Source: Dimorphilus gyrociliatus (lineage: Eukaryota; Annelida; Polychaeta; Dinophilidae). From it: a DNA stretch of 64,000 nucleotides. This document shows, in pieces, positions 12,322 through 24,040 of this stretch. A model generated the notes under the pieces. It ran no database searches, was not told where the DNA came from, and saw only the letters and a list, made by a program, of their open reading frames with translations. How positions within the stretch are numbered: position 1 is the stretch's first letter; each line of letters opens with the position of its first letter. The position numbers and the translations under genes were made by a program. The stretch spans positions 1,912,946-1,976,945 of the forward strand of contig CAJFCJ010000006.1 of assembly GCA_904063045.1 (NCBI GenBank), written 5' to 3'.

Positions 12322-14214
12322 TTATTCTATATGTATTTCGCTGTAGATCTTGCGGATAAAAGTGTAAGCCGCATAGAATCCGATCGTCCCGGTCATCAGC
12401 CAAAATGTAAATACCATCAATATTGTATACCCAAAGTACAATAGAGTTGGAATGAATTCTGAAATTTCTAGCTTTGTTATGAAATAGAAAATTGAGTAGG
12501 CAAAGACATAGAATGCAGATCCGCCAGAAACAACGAAACTCCTCCACCACCATCTATAATCCTCTCCACATAATTGAAAGTAAACCATTACAATTGATAT
12601 TTGAGAACAGCTAATTATGAGAATCACGAAAACTAAGAACAGAAAACCAAAAAGATAGTAAAACTGATTTTCCCAAATAGCTGTAAAAATGAAGAATAAC
12701 TCTATAAACATGGCGCCAAATGGCAAAATTCCAGCAATTAAGATGCCAAATACAGGATTCAAGTACCACTGTTGGTCAGGAACCTGTCTGGGTATTTGGT
12801 TTGTACGAACTGGATGTGAATAAGGTTGTTTACGGTATCCAAAGTAATATCCTAAATAAACTAATGGTAAAGAAATGCCAAACCACATACACAATAAAGC
12901 AATCATTGTAGTAAACGGTACAGCCCCAGACGATTGTTTTCCCCAAATGAAAAAGTTTAGAAAGAAGCAACATCCAAATACAATCGTTGGATATAGTGAA
13001 GCAGTTTGAAAAGCTGCTTTTTTCCATGAATCTCCTTTCAACGTCTTGTATAACCTTCCAGAGAAGAAGCCTGCTATTAAACCCATCAACATAAATAGGA
13101 TAATTGCCCATTGCATTAAGGAACCCCTTGAGGAGGGAGATAACATTCCCAGCATTGCGAAAACAATGGTCAAGAAAGAGCAGCAAAGGATTTGCATACC
13201 AGATCCAACAAATGAGGTGAACAATTTTACTCTCTGGGGTGGTCGAAAAACATCTCCATGAACCAGTTTCCAGCCTGTTTCCTCCAATGTATCATCCATA
13301 TCATCCTCTGGCCTGTTATATTTTGCGATATCCTTTCTCAATGTACGAATAATGATCATTGTTAGTATACCAGCCAAGAAGAGAACGACTACGACCGAAT
13401 TGATAATTGAGAACCAATGTATTTGGACATCGGTCATACTTAAGTAAATATCCCATCTTGATGCCCAAGGAACTTTGCTCTCCTTCCAGTCAACTGAATA
13501 TGTGAAAAGAATCTCCGTATCACCCTTATCTGATATTTCTTGGGCGTTAACTTTTTTGCTCGTAATTTTGCAAGTGTTTCCATTGGCTTGCAATTCATTA
13601 TTGTCTATACTTCTTGCTTCAACCTCAAAGCCAACAATTCTATATGTCTTTTTTTTCGCATCAGTATCATCAACTAAATGATGATACATAATAAACTTGA
13701 CATGATTATTAATATAAATCTTGTTGTCTTTAACAGAACCAAGACGATAACCATGCTCATACTGTGTCTCACCAGTTTCCAATATTTGGAACTTTGTCGC
13801 ACAGGGTAGATTATCAGCTAGCAGATGTACGAAATATTCTTGGCGAATTCTCTGTTGTAAAATCTTCTTTTCCTTTGCGGAAAGCTTTACTTTATTACAT
13901 AGGACTGTACACCCCTTAGAAACAGTCATGTTCACTGAGTAAAGTGTGTTTACAATACGATCTCCTCGAAGGACTTCTCCAAGGTTTTCAGCTTTGTACT
14001 TTATTTCAGAATTGGGAGGTTTGCAAAAGGCTAGTGAATAATATTCATAAGGTAGTTGAGCTTTTACACTCGTTAATTTTACTGCTTTAATTTCGACTGC
14101 ATCATTAGCTTTGAAGTCAGTAGGGGCAACTCCGGGAATATAAAAGCAGTCATAATAATTAATAAAAAAAAATAAACAGAACGATACAATATGAAGTCTG
14201 GTTGAGCTGGCCAT
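12322..14214 (-). CDS. TM9SF4: Transmembrane 9 superfamily member 4 (nonaspanin)
   Basis: Single-exon frame of 630 residues, close to the length of vertebrate TM9SF4. It has an N-terminal signal sequence ([20 protein letters not shown]), a large luminal domain with the TM9SF4-like block [20 protein letters not shown] and [14 protein letters not shown], and nine hydrophobic segments in the C-terminal half. Nonaspanins are endosomal/Golgi membrane proteins involved in sorting, adhesion and phagocytosis. The extreme C-terminus reads SEIHIE, so the usual family K-x-D/E retention signal is H-x-E here. The AATAAA formed by the last Glu codon and the stop codon could serve as poly(A) signal. The start ATG is the one giving MASSTRLH. 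Lack of introns contrasts with several neighbours. Confidence 0.95.
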   Translation of the reverse strand: MASSTRLHIVSFCLFFFINYYDCFYIPGVAPTDFKANDAVEIKAVKLTSVKAQLPYEYYSLAFCKPPNSEIKYKAENLGEVLRGDRIVNTLYSVNMTVSKGCTVLCNKVKLSAKEKKILQQRIRQEYFVHLLADNLPCATKFQILETGETQYEHGYRLGSVKDNKIYINNHVKFIMYHHLVDDTDAKKKTYRIVGFEVEARSIDNNELQANGNTCKITSKKVNAQEISDKGDTEILFTYSVDWKESKVPWASRWDIYLSMTDVQIHWFSIINSVVVVLFLAGILTMIIIRTLRKDIAKYNRPEDDMDDTLEETGWKLVHGDVFRPPQRVKLFTSFVGSGMQILCCSFLTIVFAMLGMLSPSSRGSLMQWAIILFMLMGLIAGFFSGRLYKTLKGDSWKKAAFQTASLYPTIVFGCCFFLNFFIWGKQSSGAVPFTTMIALLCMWFGISLPLVYLGYYFGYRKQPYSHPVRTNQIPRQVPDQQWYLNPVFGILIAGILPFGAMFIELFFIFTAIWENQFYYLFGFLFLVFVILIISCSQISIVMVYFQLCGEDYRWWWRSFVVSGGSAFYVFAYSIFYFITKLEISEFIPTLLYFGYTILMVFTFWLMTGTIGFYAAYTFIRKIYSEIHIE

Positions 14215-15078
14215 CAAGAAACGCCTGTACAGGTATACTTTGCTTTCAGCTCTAAAGTAATTTTTTGCAACGGTGGACCGGAAATTTGAATACGGAAGTA
14301 GAAATATTCAATATGGGCGACAAAAAAGACGCCGCCTATCGGTTTCTAGGCTTTTTGCGCGCGTTTTTTTCAAATGCTATTTACTATTAGGACTCTTATC
14401 TGGACATAAAAAATTAATAAAATATGATTTGTAATAATAATGTTTTAAATATAAAATTAGTGATATTTTTTATTTTATCCAATATCATTGATAAAGCAAA
14501 CAACTAATAAAGGAAACTGTACTATTCTCTTCCTTTAATCATGACACATCAGATTTTTTAATAAAGTCCAATAACCTATACAGAAAATTCAAATCTTGTT
14601 TGATCTTCAAGAACAAAATGAAGAAAATGAAAATTGAATCAAGAATCCTAATTAATTAAATATCTTAAGGACCATTAACTATGAATACTTTTATACTATT
14701 TTTACATGAAGAAACGAGTTTCCTCATATCTTTAGGCTTAAAATAAACGATAGGGACTTGAATCTCTTTTGTCAAAACTGTTAAGAGAAAAAGGGAAACC
14801 TTTTTACTAAAATGAAAAGTTCAATTATAATATTGAAGAATTTTTCGGCTATAATTAAGATAGTTATAAAAATAATAAGTCTTCACAAATTCTCTGAAAT
14901 TCTATTATTATTATTGTTTAATTACGCATTTATTCTAAATTTTAATTAAATTCATTTCTAAAAACTACATCTAGCCGATTTTCGGACGGATCGTCCCCAG
15001 GGTTGACCGAATAAACAGACATTTATAACTTCTATATCTTCTAACAAAGCTCAAATACAACGGTAAATTAACAAGCAG
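14215..15078. other. Intergenic, TM9SF4 promoter side
   Basis: The first 140 bases hold the TM9SF4 5' region. On the minus strand a pyrimidine-poor but plausible 3' splice site (cctgtacag) sits 10 bases before the ATG, so a 5'-UTR intron or trans-splice site is possible. The rest is AT-rich with no coding exon. Confidence 0.5.
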
Positions 15079-15684
15079 CTAAGCTCTTCTAAAGAATCTC
15101 TTACAAATGATGTCGTCGACTTGCATCGTCTGAAAAATGTATACAATTTTTTTGAAGTTCAAAGAACATTGTTAAAATTATTACTTGTAACATTTCTTCT
15201 CCAACAAGTTGACGTTTGATAATGTGAATCTTTGCTTCATCGGGATTAACAGGGGTAAACGTTATAACTAATTTATCTCCATCCCAGAAAGGTTGACCCT
15301 GAATGTGCCAAAGACAATTAAAGTTTTATATCACCAAAAAAAAATCCCTTTATACTTTTTATAGGGAGATATAAAGTACTAACTTTGGTGCGAATTCCAC
15401 CGTGTGCCTCGTAATCAAACTCTTCCCCAACTGTAAATTCGGTGTTCCTAGTGCACATGACGTTTAAGATCTTAATAAGGAACTTATCTTCATTTTGATG
15501 AATTTCTACGTCCTGTTGAACAGAAGTTGCCATTCGAATAACCGCATCGTCGGCCCCTAAGGCATTGAACGTAGCACTAACAAGCTTTATAGTTTCATCT
15601 CCACTTACCATTTGCCCTCAAATAATCTTCAAATTTTTCGCTTTTGTACATAGACCACTTGCCGTTAAAGTTCGGTTTTCCCAT
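15079..15684 (-). CDS. Fatty-acid-binding protein (intracellular lipid-binding protein family)
   Basis: Four exons, in transcription order 15684-15609, 15556-15384, 15298-15185 and 15129-15079, encode 137 residues. Exon 1 gives GKPNFNGKWSMYKSEKFEDY, the NGKW...F-x-x-Y start of FABPs. Exon 2 gives AVIRMATSVQQDVEI and NTEFTVGEEFDYE; exon 3 KLVITFTPVNP and KIHIIKRQLVGEEML; exon 4 TMQVDDIICKRFF, the closing strand. Exon 2 is 173 bases, the classical FABP exon-2 length, with introns at the canonical places. In the terminal C-x-R-x-Y lipid-carboxylate motif, Arg is kept and Tyr is Phe. The product should be a cytosolic beta-barrel carrying fatty acids or retinoids. Introns are 52-85 bases. The paralogue cannot be named. 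Confidence 0.93.
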
Positions 15685-16146
15685 ACTCTCTCTTAGAACT
15701 CCTCACTTTAAATGAATCAGGTGCGCATGTAATTAGAAATTAAGATACTTCTTGATGCACCTGCGCAAAGCAAGGTAACCATGGTAATCAATTCGAAATC
15801 ACGTTCGCGGTCACCCCAAAAGCATTACTCACATTTCATTAATTATATGTAATGGAACATGTTCTTCCGGATTTTTCTCACTACTAACAATTCGACTAGA
15901 CAGTTTTACTTTTATAATAGTGTTTGATATATTTATTCCCTTAACAATCGAACAAGACACACTAAACAGAAAAAAGGAATACTATTGTTTACTATCTTTA
16001 TAAAAATTAAAAGGAAACATAGGGTGTTGTAACAAAATTTCATAATGGAATTAACCAACTTGAAACGTGACAATTTCGCAAAGGTAGACGAAAGCTGAAA
16101 AGTTTTATATTAACGTATGTAAAACTTACCTTTCCTTAATTCTCTA
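15685..16146. other. Intergenic between API5 and FABP
   Basis: This 462-base spacer contains the FABP promoter side and the API5 3' region. There is a moderately GC-rich block at about 15720-15830 and no coding exon. Confidence 0.6.
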
Positions 16147-18702
16147 CTAATATACGTTTTTAAAGCCTCCACGGTTAAATCTTCTGCCTTGACCTCCTCT
16201 AAAACGTTGACCTCTTTGTCCACGGAATCCCCGACCTCTACCACGGTCTGGAAATTCACCATTTAGTTTCTTAATCAAGTTCAAAAATAGTACAAGTAAA
16301 GCAAAACTTACTTTGGTGTTGAAAAGTACCAGCTCTTTCGCTGAATTTTCCGGTTGGTGGAGTATAAATAGACTGATTAGATTTTGCTTTCTTCTTAGGT
16401 GAAGAATCATCAGAGTCAGAAACAAATTGGCGTCTATGCGGATAAAAAGGAAATCAGTGTCTGCTAACGAGCTAAATATTAAAAACTTACTTTGTAGTTC
16501 CTATATAAGAACTCTAAGAAGAAGCAAATTAAAAATAAAAGAAATTATTGTGGTATCTTAATAAAAAATTGTCAATCTCACTTCGCTTGAAAGTTGGCAA
16601 TTCGATTTGTACGATGGAGGAACATGCATTAGATCACGAACTAAGACGTCGATATTCTTCACAGTTTTAATGGCTGTTGCTCGCCAATGCTTTTGATCTT
16701 CGTCCATTTCGGTTTCAGCTTTTTTGCTAGATGTTAAAACTTTCAGATGATTGCGTGCGCAGTGGGCAGCAAATTGTAACCTATGAATTCAGAGTAATCA
16801 GTCAATCTAATAATTATTCGTTCTGGATCTCAAAAAAATAAAATAAAAAAGGCATTCACTTTACCTTTTACGAAAATCTTTGACCTTCTCTCCGTCCATG
16901 AGAAATTCTACTTGTTGAGATGCTAATTTGTGAAAGGCGAAGAGATATGATTCAACCACATCGAGCTGTAAGTTTGAATGATCCTCCAAGTTTTCTAAAT
17001 TATTGTCTTCTGGTAGAGGCAGATACAGCTAAATGCAGAAAACAATTTCTTTATAAATTATTTAATTAACACGTTCAAAACATTTCATACTAATAGTCCA
17101 TTATACATCGATTGCAATATTTCAGAAATATTTTCTAAAGTCCCGCTATAACGACAGAGTAAAGCAAGGGATGTCAAAAGTTCCAGCTGAAATAGATGGT
17201 CAATTGTTAGTATTATACATTTAAAATAATATTATAAAATTTAAAATGTAGTAAATAACATTTTATTACCTGAAGATCACTATCATCAATCTGAAAGTTA
17301 GAAATGTGATCTATAACATTTAGGCACGTATACTCCACTAATTGGGTAGAAGGAACTCCAGTCTAGAAAAATTAATGATTTAAATTACAATTTTTATAAA
17401 TATATCATAAAAAATGAAACGTACCGAACAAATTAATAGCGATTGTTTTAAAACGAAAGCCAACCATTGATAATTTTCCTTAGTAGGCTGAAAAATATTC
17501 CAGTTAAACAGATGTGTTCGTTAATATAGTGATTTTTTACCTCGAATGGGACTGTTAGTGCACTTTTCTCAATGAATTTTTCTAAAAGCTTTACTTTAAC
17601 AGGTCTATCAACCACTCTAATCCTCTGGCATAGAGACGGTATCAGGATTTCTAGATCTTTCTTATCACAGTTAGGAAGTACCTAAAAATTCGATAAATTT
17701 AATTGAGATCCTGGTTCCCTAAAATATGCATCGTATATAGTTGATTTAAAAGCATACGTTAACTAATTCCTGGACGAAGAAAGTTTCAATGTCTTTGGTC
17801 CATTTTTCAGTTTCACTTTTTTTACGAAAGTCATTAAGTATTAAATTAATGAATTGCGACGGAACTGATGCGTCTAATTTAGGATCTATAACAGTAAAGA
17901 TAGCTTCTAGAGTAACTGCAAAAGAGATAGTAAAAAGTTAAATCAAAATTCAAGACGTATTTTGGTAGCTAACCTTTTGGATGCTGGTTGAAAGATTCAG
18001 TCAGTGGTTGAATCCATAGAGTTTTGTCAGATACATTAACTCGCACTACAAAGTCAGTTATTATTGTAGAAACAAGGTCGGCAATAGATTCAGAAAACTT
18101 CGAAGATTGCACAAGACTACTTCTAGCAATTTTCAATAGCTAGAAGTAAGAAATTATTAGATAAGATTGTTTCGATAAATTTTAATAATATACCAAAGGA
18201 TCATTCGAACTTTTGTTGGTAGCTTCCAAAATGGCGTTAAATGCCTCACTTCTTAAAACTGGAAATTTTTTCAAATGGCGAATAATTAGCTGAATTGCTA
18301 AACTCTTCTGTTTATTGTTGCCCTTATAGATTGTAGTGATAAGCTGATTCATCAATTTGTTGTTCTGTTAAAGATTATGTCTTACTATTAATACTGGCCA
18401 GAGGGGAAAGTTAAATATTTTATGAAATATATAGGAGAATGTCACAATAATTAACAAGGTCCTCACCTCTTCATTGTTAGACCCGGCATCTTTCTCCAAA
18501 ACGTTATTTGCTTCGTAGATATCCTCAATACTAATAGGGTTGCCTAAAAATTTAGTTCCAACCTAACAGAAAATTAGAAATTTATAAGCTAAAAACATCA
18601 ACTTTCTCTTGCATGATTGTATAAATTTTTATTCGAGCGATAATACCATAACTTCGCTAGATAACGACTTACTTCATCTGCTAGATTGTCGTCTTGAGCC
18701 AT
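16147..18702 (-). CDS. API5: Apoptosis inhibitor 5 (AAC-11)
   Basis: Fourteen exons encode 540 residues. In transcription order: 18702-18673, 18562-18467, 18364-18194, 18139-17974, 17915-17758, 17681-17541, 17487-17425, 17362-17270, 17186-17091, 17028-16865, 16780-16582, 16513-16491, 16433-16312, 16247-16147. All junction phases agree. Diagnostic segments are SIEDIYEANNVL near the N-terminus, HEAT-like helices such as QLIIRHLKKFPVLRSEAFNA, VLVRDLMHVPPSYKS, IYTPPTGKFSERAGTF and an RG-rich tail (DRGRGRGFRGQRGQRFRGG) before the stop, the API5 order. API5 is a nuclear helical-repeat protein that restrains apoptosis and associates with mRNA-processing complexes. Introns are mostly 45-110 bases. 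Length compares well with the usual 500-520 residues. Confidence 0.95.
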
Positions 18703-18900
18703 TATGAATTAGATAGCGATTAAGAGTAGATTGCTCGTAGATGTTTATAGAAATTGAGTCTATTTTAGTTTTGAACACCAAGGTTCTAAAAAACGCAAGT
18801 AAGACGAACCGGAAGTATGCAGTTGATATTACTTTACACCAATAACGCTTAGCGCCCTCTACAAGATTCTATTAAACTAACATTTAAAAACATAAATTCA

Positions 18901-18906
18901 TTTATT
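18901..18906 (-). terminator. Poly(A) signal of B3GALT6
   Basis: The plus-strand TTTATT is AATAAA on the minus strand and lies 13 bases after the B3GALT6 stop codon. The next minus-strand start codon (API5) is only about 200 bases further on, so termination and the API5 promoter share a very small space. Confidence 0.55.
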
Positions 18907-18918
18907 TTAAAATTTGAA

Positions 18919-19991
18919 TTAAGGAATAGATTCATTAAATCTACCGCAACAATTGCTTGGTAATACACTCCAATTGTATATAAAGCTCAGATGTAGTTTC
19001 TTTTCTCTTAAGCCACATAGTCTGTTAAATTTTTTCAAGTTTTCAAATTTTTCCTCCATCATATTAGAACTTTGTTTGTGTGTTATTATATAAGAATTAT
19101 CACATCCGCGTGACCTCCACTCTGTGTCAAATCTTGGATCATGCTCTCGTTTTATGTTAAGTGGAGAAAGCCATGCTCCAACACTAATATCTTCACTTCT
19201 ATACATTTGTAAAATATCGCTATTAGTTGATATAAATGTGACTAGGTCTGAAGTAAGAATGTAACCGCCGCCCCTTAAAATGAAAAGAGTATATATTAAT
19301 TAGAGAGTTCACTAAATGTTACTCTAAGAGGACTATACATAACATTTCTAAATTACTTTTAGTTTGTTTACCTTGCATGGGGAAGATATCTGTCGCAAAG
19401 AAACCAATCTTTCTCTGACCATTTCCCTGATTTTTTTACTTTTGCTCTTCCATCAAAAAATCCATAATAAAATTTTACTTTTGGTTTATCATCTAAAATC
19501 TTTGCCAAAATGTCTAATCTTACAAATGAATCATCATCTACTTTTAACAAGTAAGTAAATTTAAATCTTCTATCAATCAATTTAAAAGCTTTCATCATCT
19601 TCTCAGTTAATTTAAAATAAGATTCATTAAAATCATCTAATAAAATCAAATCTGAGGATGAACTTCTTTCTTTAAAAAGTGCTTCTTTATCACTAATTGT
19701 TAAACCCTCTATCCCCATCACAAAATATAGACACGTTTCACTATTTGCATAGTTAAACCAAGTCTTTCTTATTATTTGTCTTCTGTTGTAGTTGAGAATA
19801 CCACTTAAAATCAGTACTAATAATGTACATGTTGGATGCTTAGCCTGATTATCGCTCAAGTCTTTTCCTACTCTTGCTGCAGAACTTGTATATGCTATTG
19901 GTAAACATATTGTTATCACTAAAATATAAAAAAAGAAGACAAAGATTATTGCAGCTCCGAGTATTGTACAGTTCCTCCGATTTAATTTCAT
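18919..19991 (-). CDS. B3GALT6: Beta-1,3-galactosyltransferase 6 (galactosyltransferase II)
   Basis: Two exons, 19991-19372 and 19273-18919, joined at AG|G (R-GGGY), give 324 residues, near the usual 329. A type II layout is clear: short cytoplasmic N-terminus, membrane anchor at about residues 10-33 (TILGAAIIFVFFFYILVITI), then the catalytic domain of glycosyltransferase family 31. Motifs include RKTWF, the DxD region LLKVDDDSFVRLD, CDRYLPHARGGGYILTSDL, SEDISVGAWLSP and REHDPRFDTEWRSRGC, which match B3GALT6 rather than other B3GALT members. The enzyme adds the second galactose of the glycosaminoglycan-protein linkage tetrasaccharide in the Golgi. It is tandem with API5, whose ATG lies 216 bases downstream. 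Confidence 0.95.
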
Positions 19992-21130
19992 TGTGCTTAA
20001 ACACCATTAAGTATTAAAAGACGAACGCAAAGTTAGTTTCGTACTTATTACAGAAGACCATATTCTCACTAACACAAAATACTTTTTGCTGACACTTGCA
20101 TCTAATATCATCGACATATTCTTTATGAGTATTTCTTCAACAAATTATTCAAAATTGTGCTAATTAAAACAAGTAACTCTGGCAGATGTTAGAATATTGA
20201 AGGAAATATCATTCACAGACCATCTGTGTGGATTCTTGACTGATATAATTTCAATTTCACCATAATGATCAATGGAAAACGCATAAAATCGAAATTTTTG
20301 TATATAAAAATAATTCTACTTATGTAAAAAGCTCTATTCTTTTTCTTTGAATAGACCATTTAGTGTTGATATTTGCTTTTTATTCTCTTTTTCATTTTGG
20401 GGGTAAATACAACAAAGTTCAAAAGAATCATCTTAACCTAATAAAGTATTATTTTTTAGCTATAAATAAATTTATATTTATCTTCAAGATATACTTCACT
20501 AGCTTGATTAGAAATCAATTCGATTAGATAAGATATAAGCGTATTGCATAAAACCTGTTATATCATTTTAATTGATCCATTAATCGAAGATATTGGTAAA
20601 TGTTAACCAAACTAGAGTCCCATGGCTGTAGGCAAATATTATGCGTCTATAATCTTGTCCTAATCTTCTGGAAAAAATGCTTTAAGGATCTAATCAATTT
20701 TTACTATTTCTAGCATATCGGCTGTTATATACCGGATTTTGTATAGGAAAGAAAGATCCTCTAACTAAATTAAACTATGTAAAAATCGGAAATTTCCTTT
20801 CAGTTCAACTGTTTTGTTAGAGTTGAAAACTTAACGTACAGACTGGGGTAATTAATTGTATATCTTAGAATGTATATACAGTATATATGTATATATATAT
20901 ATTGTATGTACGCGTGTTTGTAGTTTAAGCAAATATCGAAAGTCAATTAATGTCAAAAGAGAACAGTTTTCATCTTATTTAAAGATTTTTTAATAACAAA
21001 AATATTTTTCGACAAGACTGGCATGAGCGCAACTGCGGTTAACACGAAAGAATGCAAAAAAAAAGGCTTCATCTTAAACTGGCACTCAATTTTTTGTCGA
21101 AGAATTCTTGATTTCTATAAAGGAAGAATA
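19992..21130. other. Intergenic between UBE2O and B3GALT6
   Basis: No coding exon found. AT-rich, with a TATACAGTATA copy at about 20875-20885 inside a TA tract. Confidence 0.6.
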
Positions 21131-24040
21131 TTAACTATTCATATTAGGTTCAATTGATTCTTCCAGCTCTTTTTTAGCCTTATTGAAAGCTAATTGAAAT
21201 CCTCTAGAAAGAGGAAGAAGGGGAAATGACGGCTTCCTAGGCTCATCAGGTTTTTCAATCCACGATTCTATCCTCTTTAGAAACTTTCCTCCAGTTTCTT
21301 TTATATGTCTCTGAACTTCTTCCTCAAAACCAGCTGGAATTTTTCTAGAGAGAACAGATAATGACTTAGTTAAAGTTAACAGCACCATTTCATTGTACAT
21401 GCGACTATTCTCCATACCATTTGCAGTGTTTCTTTGCAGTTCGTATCCTGCTTCGTTGAAATAAGGCTCTTCAACTAGAATCAACGATTGAATAGATATC
21501 AGTAATTGTAACAAAGTAGACTTGGGTGTCCATTTTTCCGTTCCTTTACCAGACCAAGTTCCTAACAGACTTAGGCACACTTTTCCATCTACGTACAAAT
21601 TTGGATTTAGCCTCTCGGCATACATGGAATGATAATAAACTTCTGGTGGAACAAGGGGATAGGTTTCGGGGAGGTAAATATCGAAAAAAAAAACACCATC
21701 TTCATAAGGGGTATCATGAGTTCCTTGTATTAATACACGTAATTTATGAGTATCGCTCTCATATGCAATCAAACGAATACCCTTGGGAAGATCCTTGGAT
21801 AACTTTTGCATTTCAGAATGATAATGTTTAATAAATCTAGGATTAGTGCCTGGATTATGTCTTTTGAAGTAATGATCGTCTGGCACAATTTCTACGAATT
21901 TTATTTTTTCGTCGTCGAATTCATAGGATATACCCTCATCGTCGCTATCATCTATAACTATAACTCCATTTTCCTCAAGCACCTCAGGCACTTCTGGCTC
22001 CACTTTTTCTTCTTTAATTTCAACAACCTCGGAACAAAATCCTGTACTGGAGATCTCTACTTCACTTTCGGCATTGATAACATTCTGTTGAAATGTATCG
22101 CTAATATCTTTTAAGATTCTAACCATCTTTTCTCCACTCAATTGATGCTTATTAATTTTTTTCAATATCTTCGTTAACTCAACCTCTTTTTTACCCGTAG
22201 AATTAATCAGGAGAGGGGCCACTTTGTAGATGACGTTTTCTAATATCTCTTCCAATGCGTCATCAGGGAGCTCATTACCTTTTCCTAATGAGTTAATTAA
22301 CTCACAGACATCTTCAGCTGTTTTTTTAGCTTCTTGCAGGTGTTCGAAGGCAATACTAAGTGTTAGACACAAATTAATAGATTTCCCTTCCCAGACTTTA
22401 ATTTCTTCGCTGTCTTCTTCTTCTGTCTCCCAAGATGAGTTTGAATTGTTCAATTTTTCGCAGTCATCATCACTGTTTTCCGATTCAGAGTCAAAATCTA
22501 ATTCTCCGTCATCGTCGTCGTCGTCATCATCATCATCGCTGTCATACTTTACTATAACTTCGGTTGGGTACACTAAAGATTCAGTATTACCGTACCAAGT
22601 TATTTTCATTCTCCCATCCGTTAACATTTCTAAGACCTGTCCAACGTTTTCAGAATAAGTGTCATTATCACTAGGGGAGTCTGTATATTTTTTTGATCTA
22701 ACAACCACTGTTCCTGGTCGGAATGTAAAAGTATCGTGTTCTCTGAGTTCATAAACAGAAACTTCTTCGTCCTTGATTACTTCAGGCTGTTGAGAATCGG
22801 ATATTGTTTGAAACCAACGTACAAAACAAGTTCTGCCTAAATGATCAGCTCTTTTCACAACTGCATATTGCTTTGATGACTTTCCTTCCCGAGAATAAAC
22901 GTAATCCCCTGGAAAGTATTCGTTATCATCTGGATAATTAATGGGATACAGTTGGCAAGAATTAATGTCTTTTTCGGTTGTACCATCCTGCCACATAACT
23001 CCTACATGAGATTCTGTATAAGTAATAACATAAGGCGCCAAATTTTCAAATTCTGGCATAGCATAACGACTCCAATTTTTATCTTTAACTAACTTGACGA
23101 ACTTGTCATAGGGTGAACGTATTTTTTCCGGATTATCCACATTTGGTGGATGGGAAGAGAAATAGACTATATCTCCCAATTGATAAGTGGACGCATTGAA
23201 ACAATCCAATTTCTTCAGTTTTCTCAAGCTAGGACCCCGAATTATTCTCTTCGGTCGTTTATTCTTTTTCCCTGTAATTGCACATGCATCCCATTCGACT
23301 TCTACTTCTTTAACTCTTATGTTGATTATTGTTACTTTACAAGTTTTTTTTCTATCTGCATTTCTAACTGACTTGGAATTATGGTATTTTGTTTCCCTCG
23401 TCCATTTGGCATGCATTAAATCGCATAAACAACCAGTCAACGTTTGACTGACATAATACAATACATCAGCAAATTTGTAACCTCCTGCCACAGTCTTATC
23501 TGAAGTATCCTTAAATCTCTCTAAAGTTTCGTCCGATAAGCAAACCTTGCACATTGCACCGTCAGAAAATGCCAGGGTAATTTCTTGGTCAATGTCCTCA
23601 ATAACTCCAGCCCAACAGTCCATTGCCACAGGCTCATTTATGTCAATATCGGAAAAAAATATCGGTATCAGCTGACTTGTATCGACTTTGGAAAATTTCC
23701 TGAAACCATTTATTTCCTCCAGATTGCATAAAATTTTCGTGGAGGTTGCATAGCCCTTAACACCACCGGGATCATTCATACGTCGAACAATATCGGAGGG
23801 TAGAATAGAACGATCTTCTAGGGTCAACTCTTCTGAGGAAACAACCGATGTTACTCCAGTTGGAAACCATGCAATTCGATTCATTCCTAAAGCAAGACGC
23901 ATTTCACTCTCCTCAATATATATATCGTCATGACCAGTTTCAGCTGTTTCTAACACCAGGCCATATTTCTTTTCACCCGTTTCAGTTAAACTGCTGATTT
24001 CATCTTCAGCGAATAATTCCCTATCTCCTTCCGCCGCCAT
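21131..24040 (-). CDS. UBE2O: (E3-independent) E2 ubiquitin-conjugating enzyme UBE2O
   Basis: Single uninterrupted frame of 969 residues; vertebrate UBE2O is about 1290. The N-terminal half has UBE2O-type conserved blocks with Trp-rich motifs (VEVEWDACAITGKK, HVGVMWQDGTTEKDI, KITWYGNTES), then an acidic run of about ten Asp and a Glu/Ser-rich linker with a predicted coiled coil. A large UBC domain follows (about residues 710-900): GIRLIAYESDTHKLRVLI, FFDIYLPETYPLVPPEVYYH, and the catalytic Cys at about residue 822 in GKVCLSLLGTW. UBE2O acts as a hybrid E2/E3 that ubiquitinates orphan ribosomal proteins and other substrates. The start ATG (MAAEGDRE) has a GCCGCC-like context. No introns in 2.9 kb is striking beside the intron-rich API5 and M13 genes. 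Confidence 0.93.
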   Translation of the reverse strand: MAAEGDRELFAEDEISSLTETGEKKYGLVLETAETGHDDIYIEESEMRLALGMNRIAWFPTGVTSVVSSEELTLEDRSILPSDIVRRMNDPGGVKGYATSTKILCNLEEINGFRKFSKVDTSQLIPIFFSDIDINEPVAMDCWAGVIEDIDQEITLAFSDGAMCKVCLSDETLERFKDTSDKTVAGGYKFADVLYYVSQTLTGCLCDLMHAKWTRETKYHNSKSVRNADRKKTCKVTIINIRVKEVEVEWDACAITGKKNKRPKRIIRGPSLRKLKKLDCFNASTYQLGDIVYFSSHPPNVDNPEKIRSPYDKFVKLVKDKNWSRYAMPEFENLAPYVITYTESHVGVMWQDGTTEKDINSCQLYPINYPDDNEYFPGDYVYSREGKSSKQYAVVKRADHLGRTCFVRWFQTISDSQQPEVIKDEEVSVYELREHDTFTFRPGTVVVRSKKYTDSPSDNDTYSENVGQVLEMLTDGRMKITWYGNTESLVYPTEVIVKYDSDDDDDDDDDDGELDFDSESENSDDDCEKLNNSNSSWETEEEDSEEIKVWEGKSINLCLTLSIAFEHLQEAKKTAEDVCELINSLGKGNELPDDALEEILENVIYKVAPLLINSTGKKEVELTKILKKINKHQLSGEKMVRILKDISDTFQQNVINAESEVEISSTGFCSEVVEIKEEKVEPEVPEVLEENGVIVIDDSDDEGISYEFDDEKIKFVEIVPDDHYFKRHNPGTNPRFIKHYHSEMQKLSKDLPKGIRLIAYESDTHKLRVLIQGTHDTPYEDGVFFFDIYLPETYPLVPPEVYYHSMYAERLNPNLYVDGKVCLSLLGTWSGKGTEKWTPKSTLLQLLISIQSLILVEEPYFNEAGYELQRNTANGMENSRMYNEMVLLTLTKSLSVLSRKIPAGFEEEVQRHIKETGGKFLKRIESWIEKPDEPRKPSFPLLPLSRGFQLAFNKAKKELEESIEPNMNS

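Noticed and set aside
21526-23447. Several plus-strand frames of 70-140 residues
   Set aside because: They are antisense shadows of the UBE2O coding sequence.
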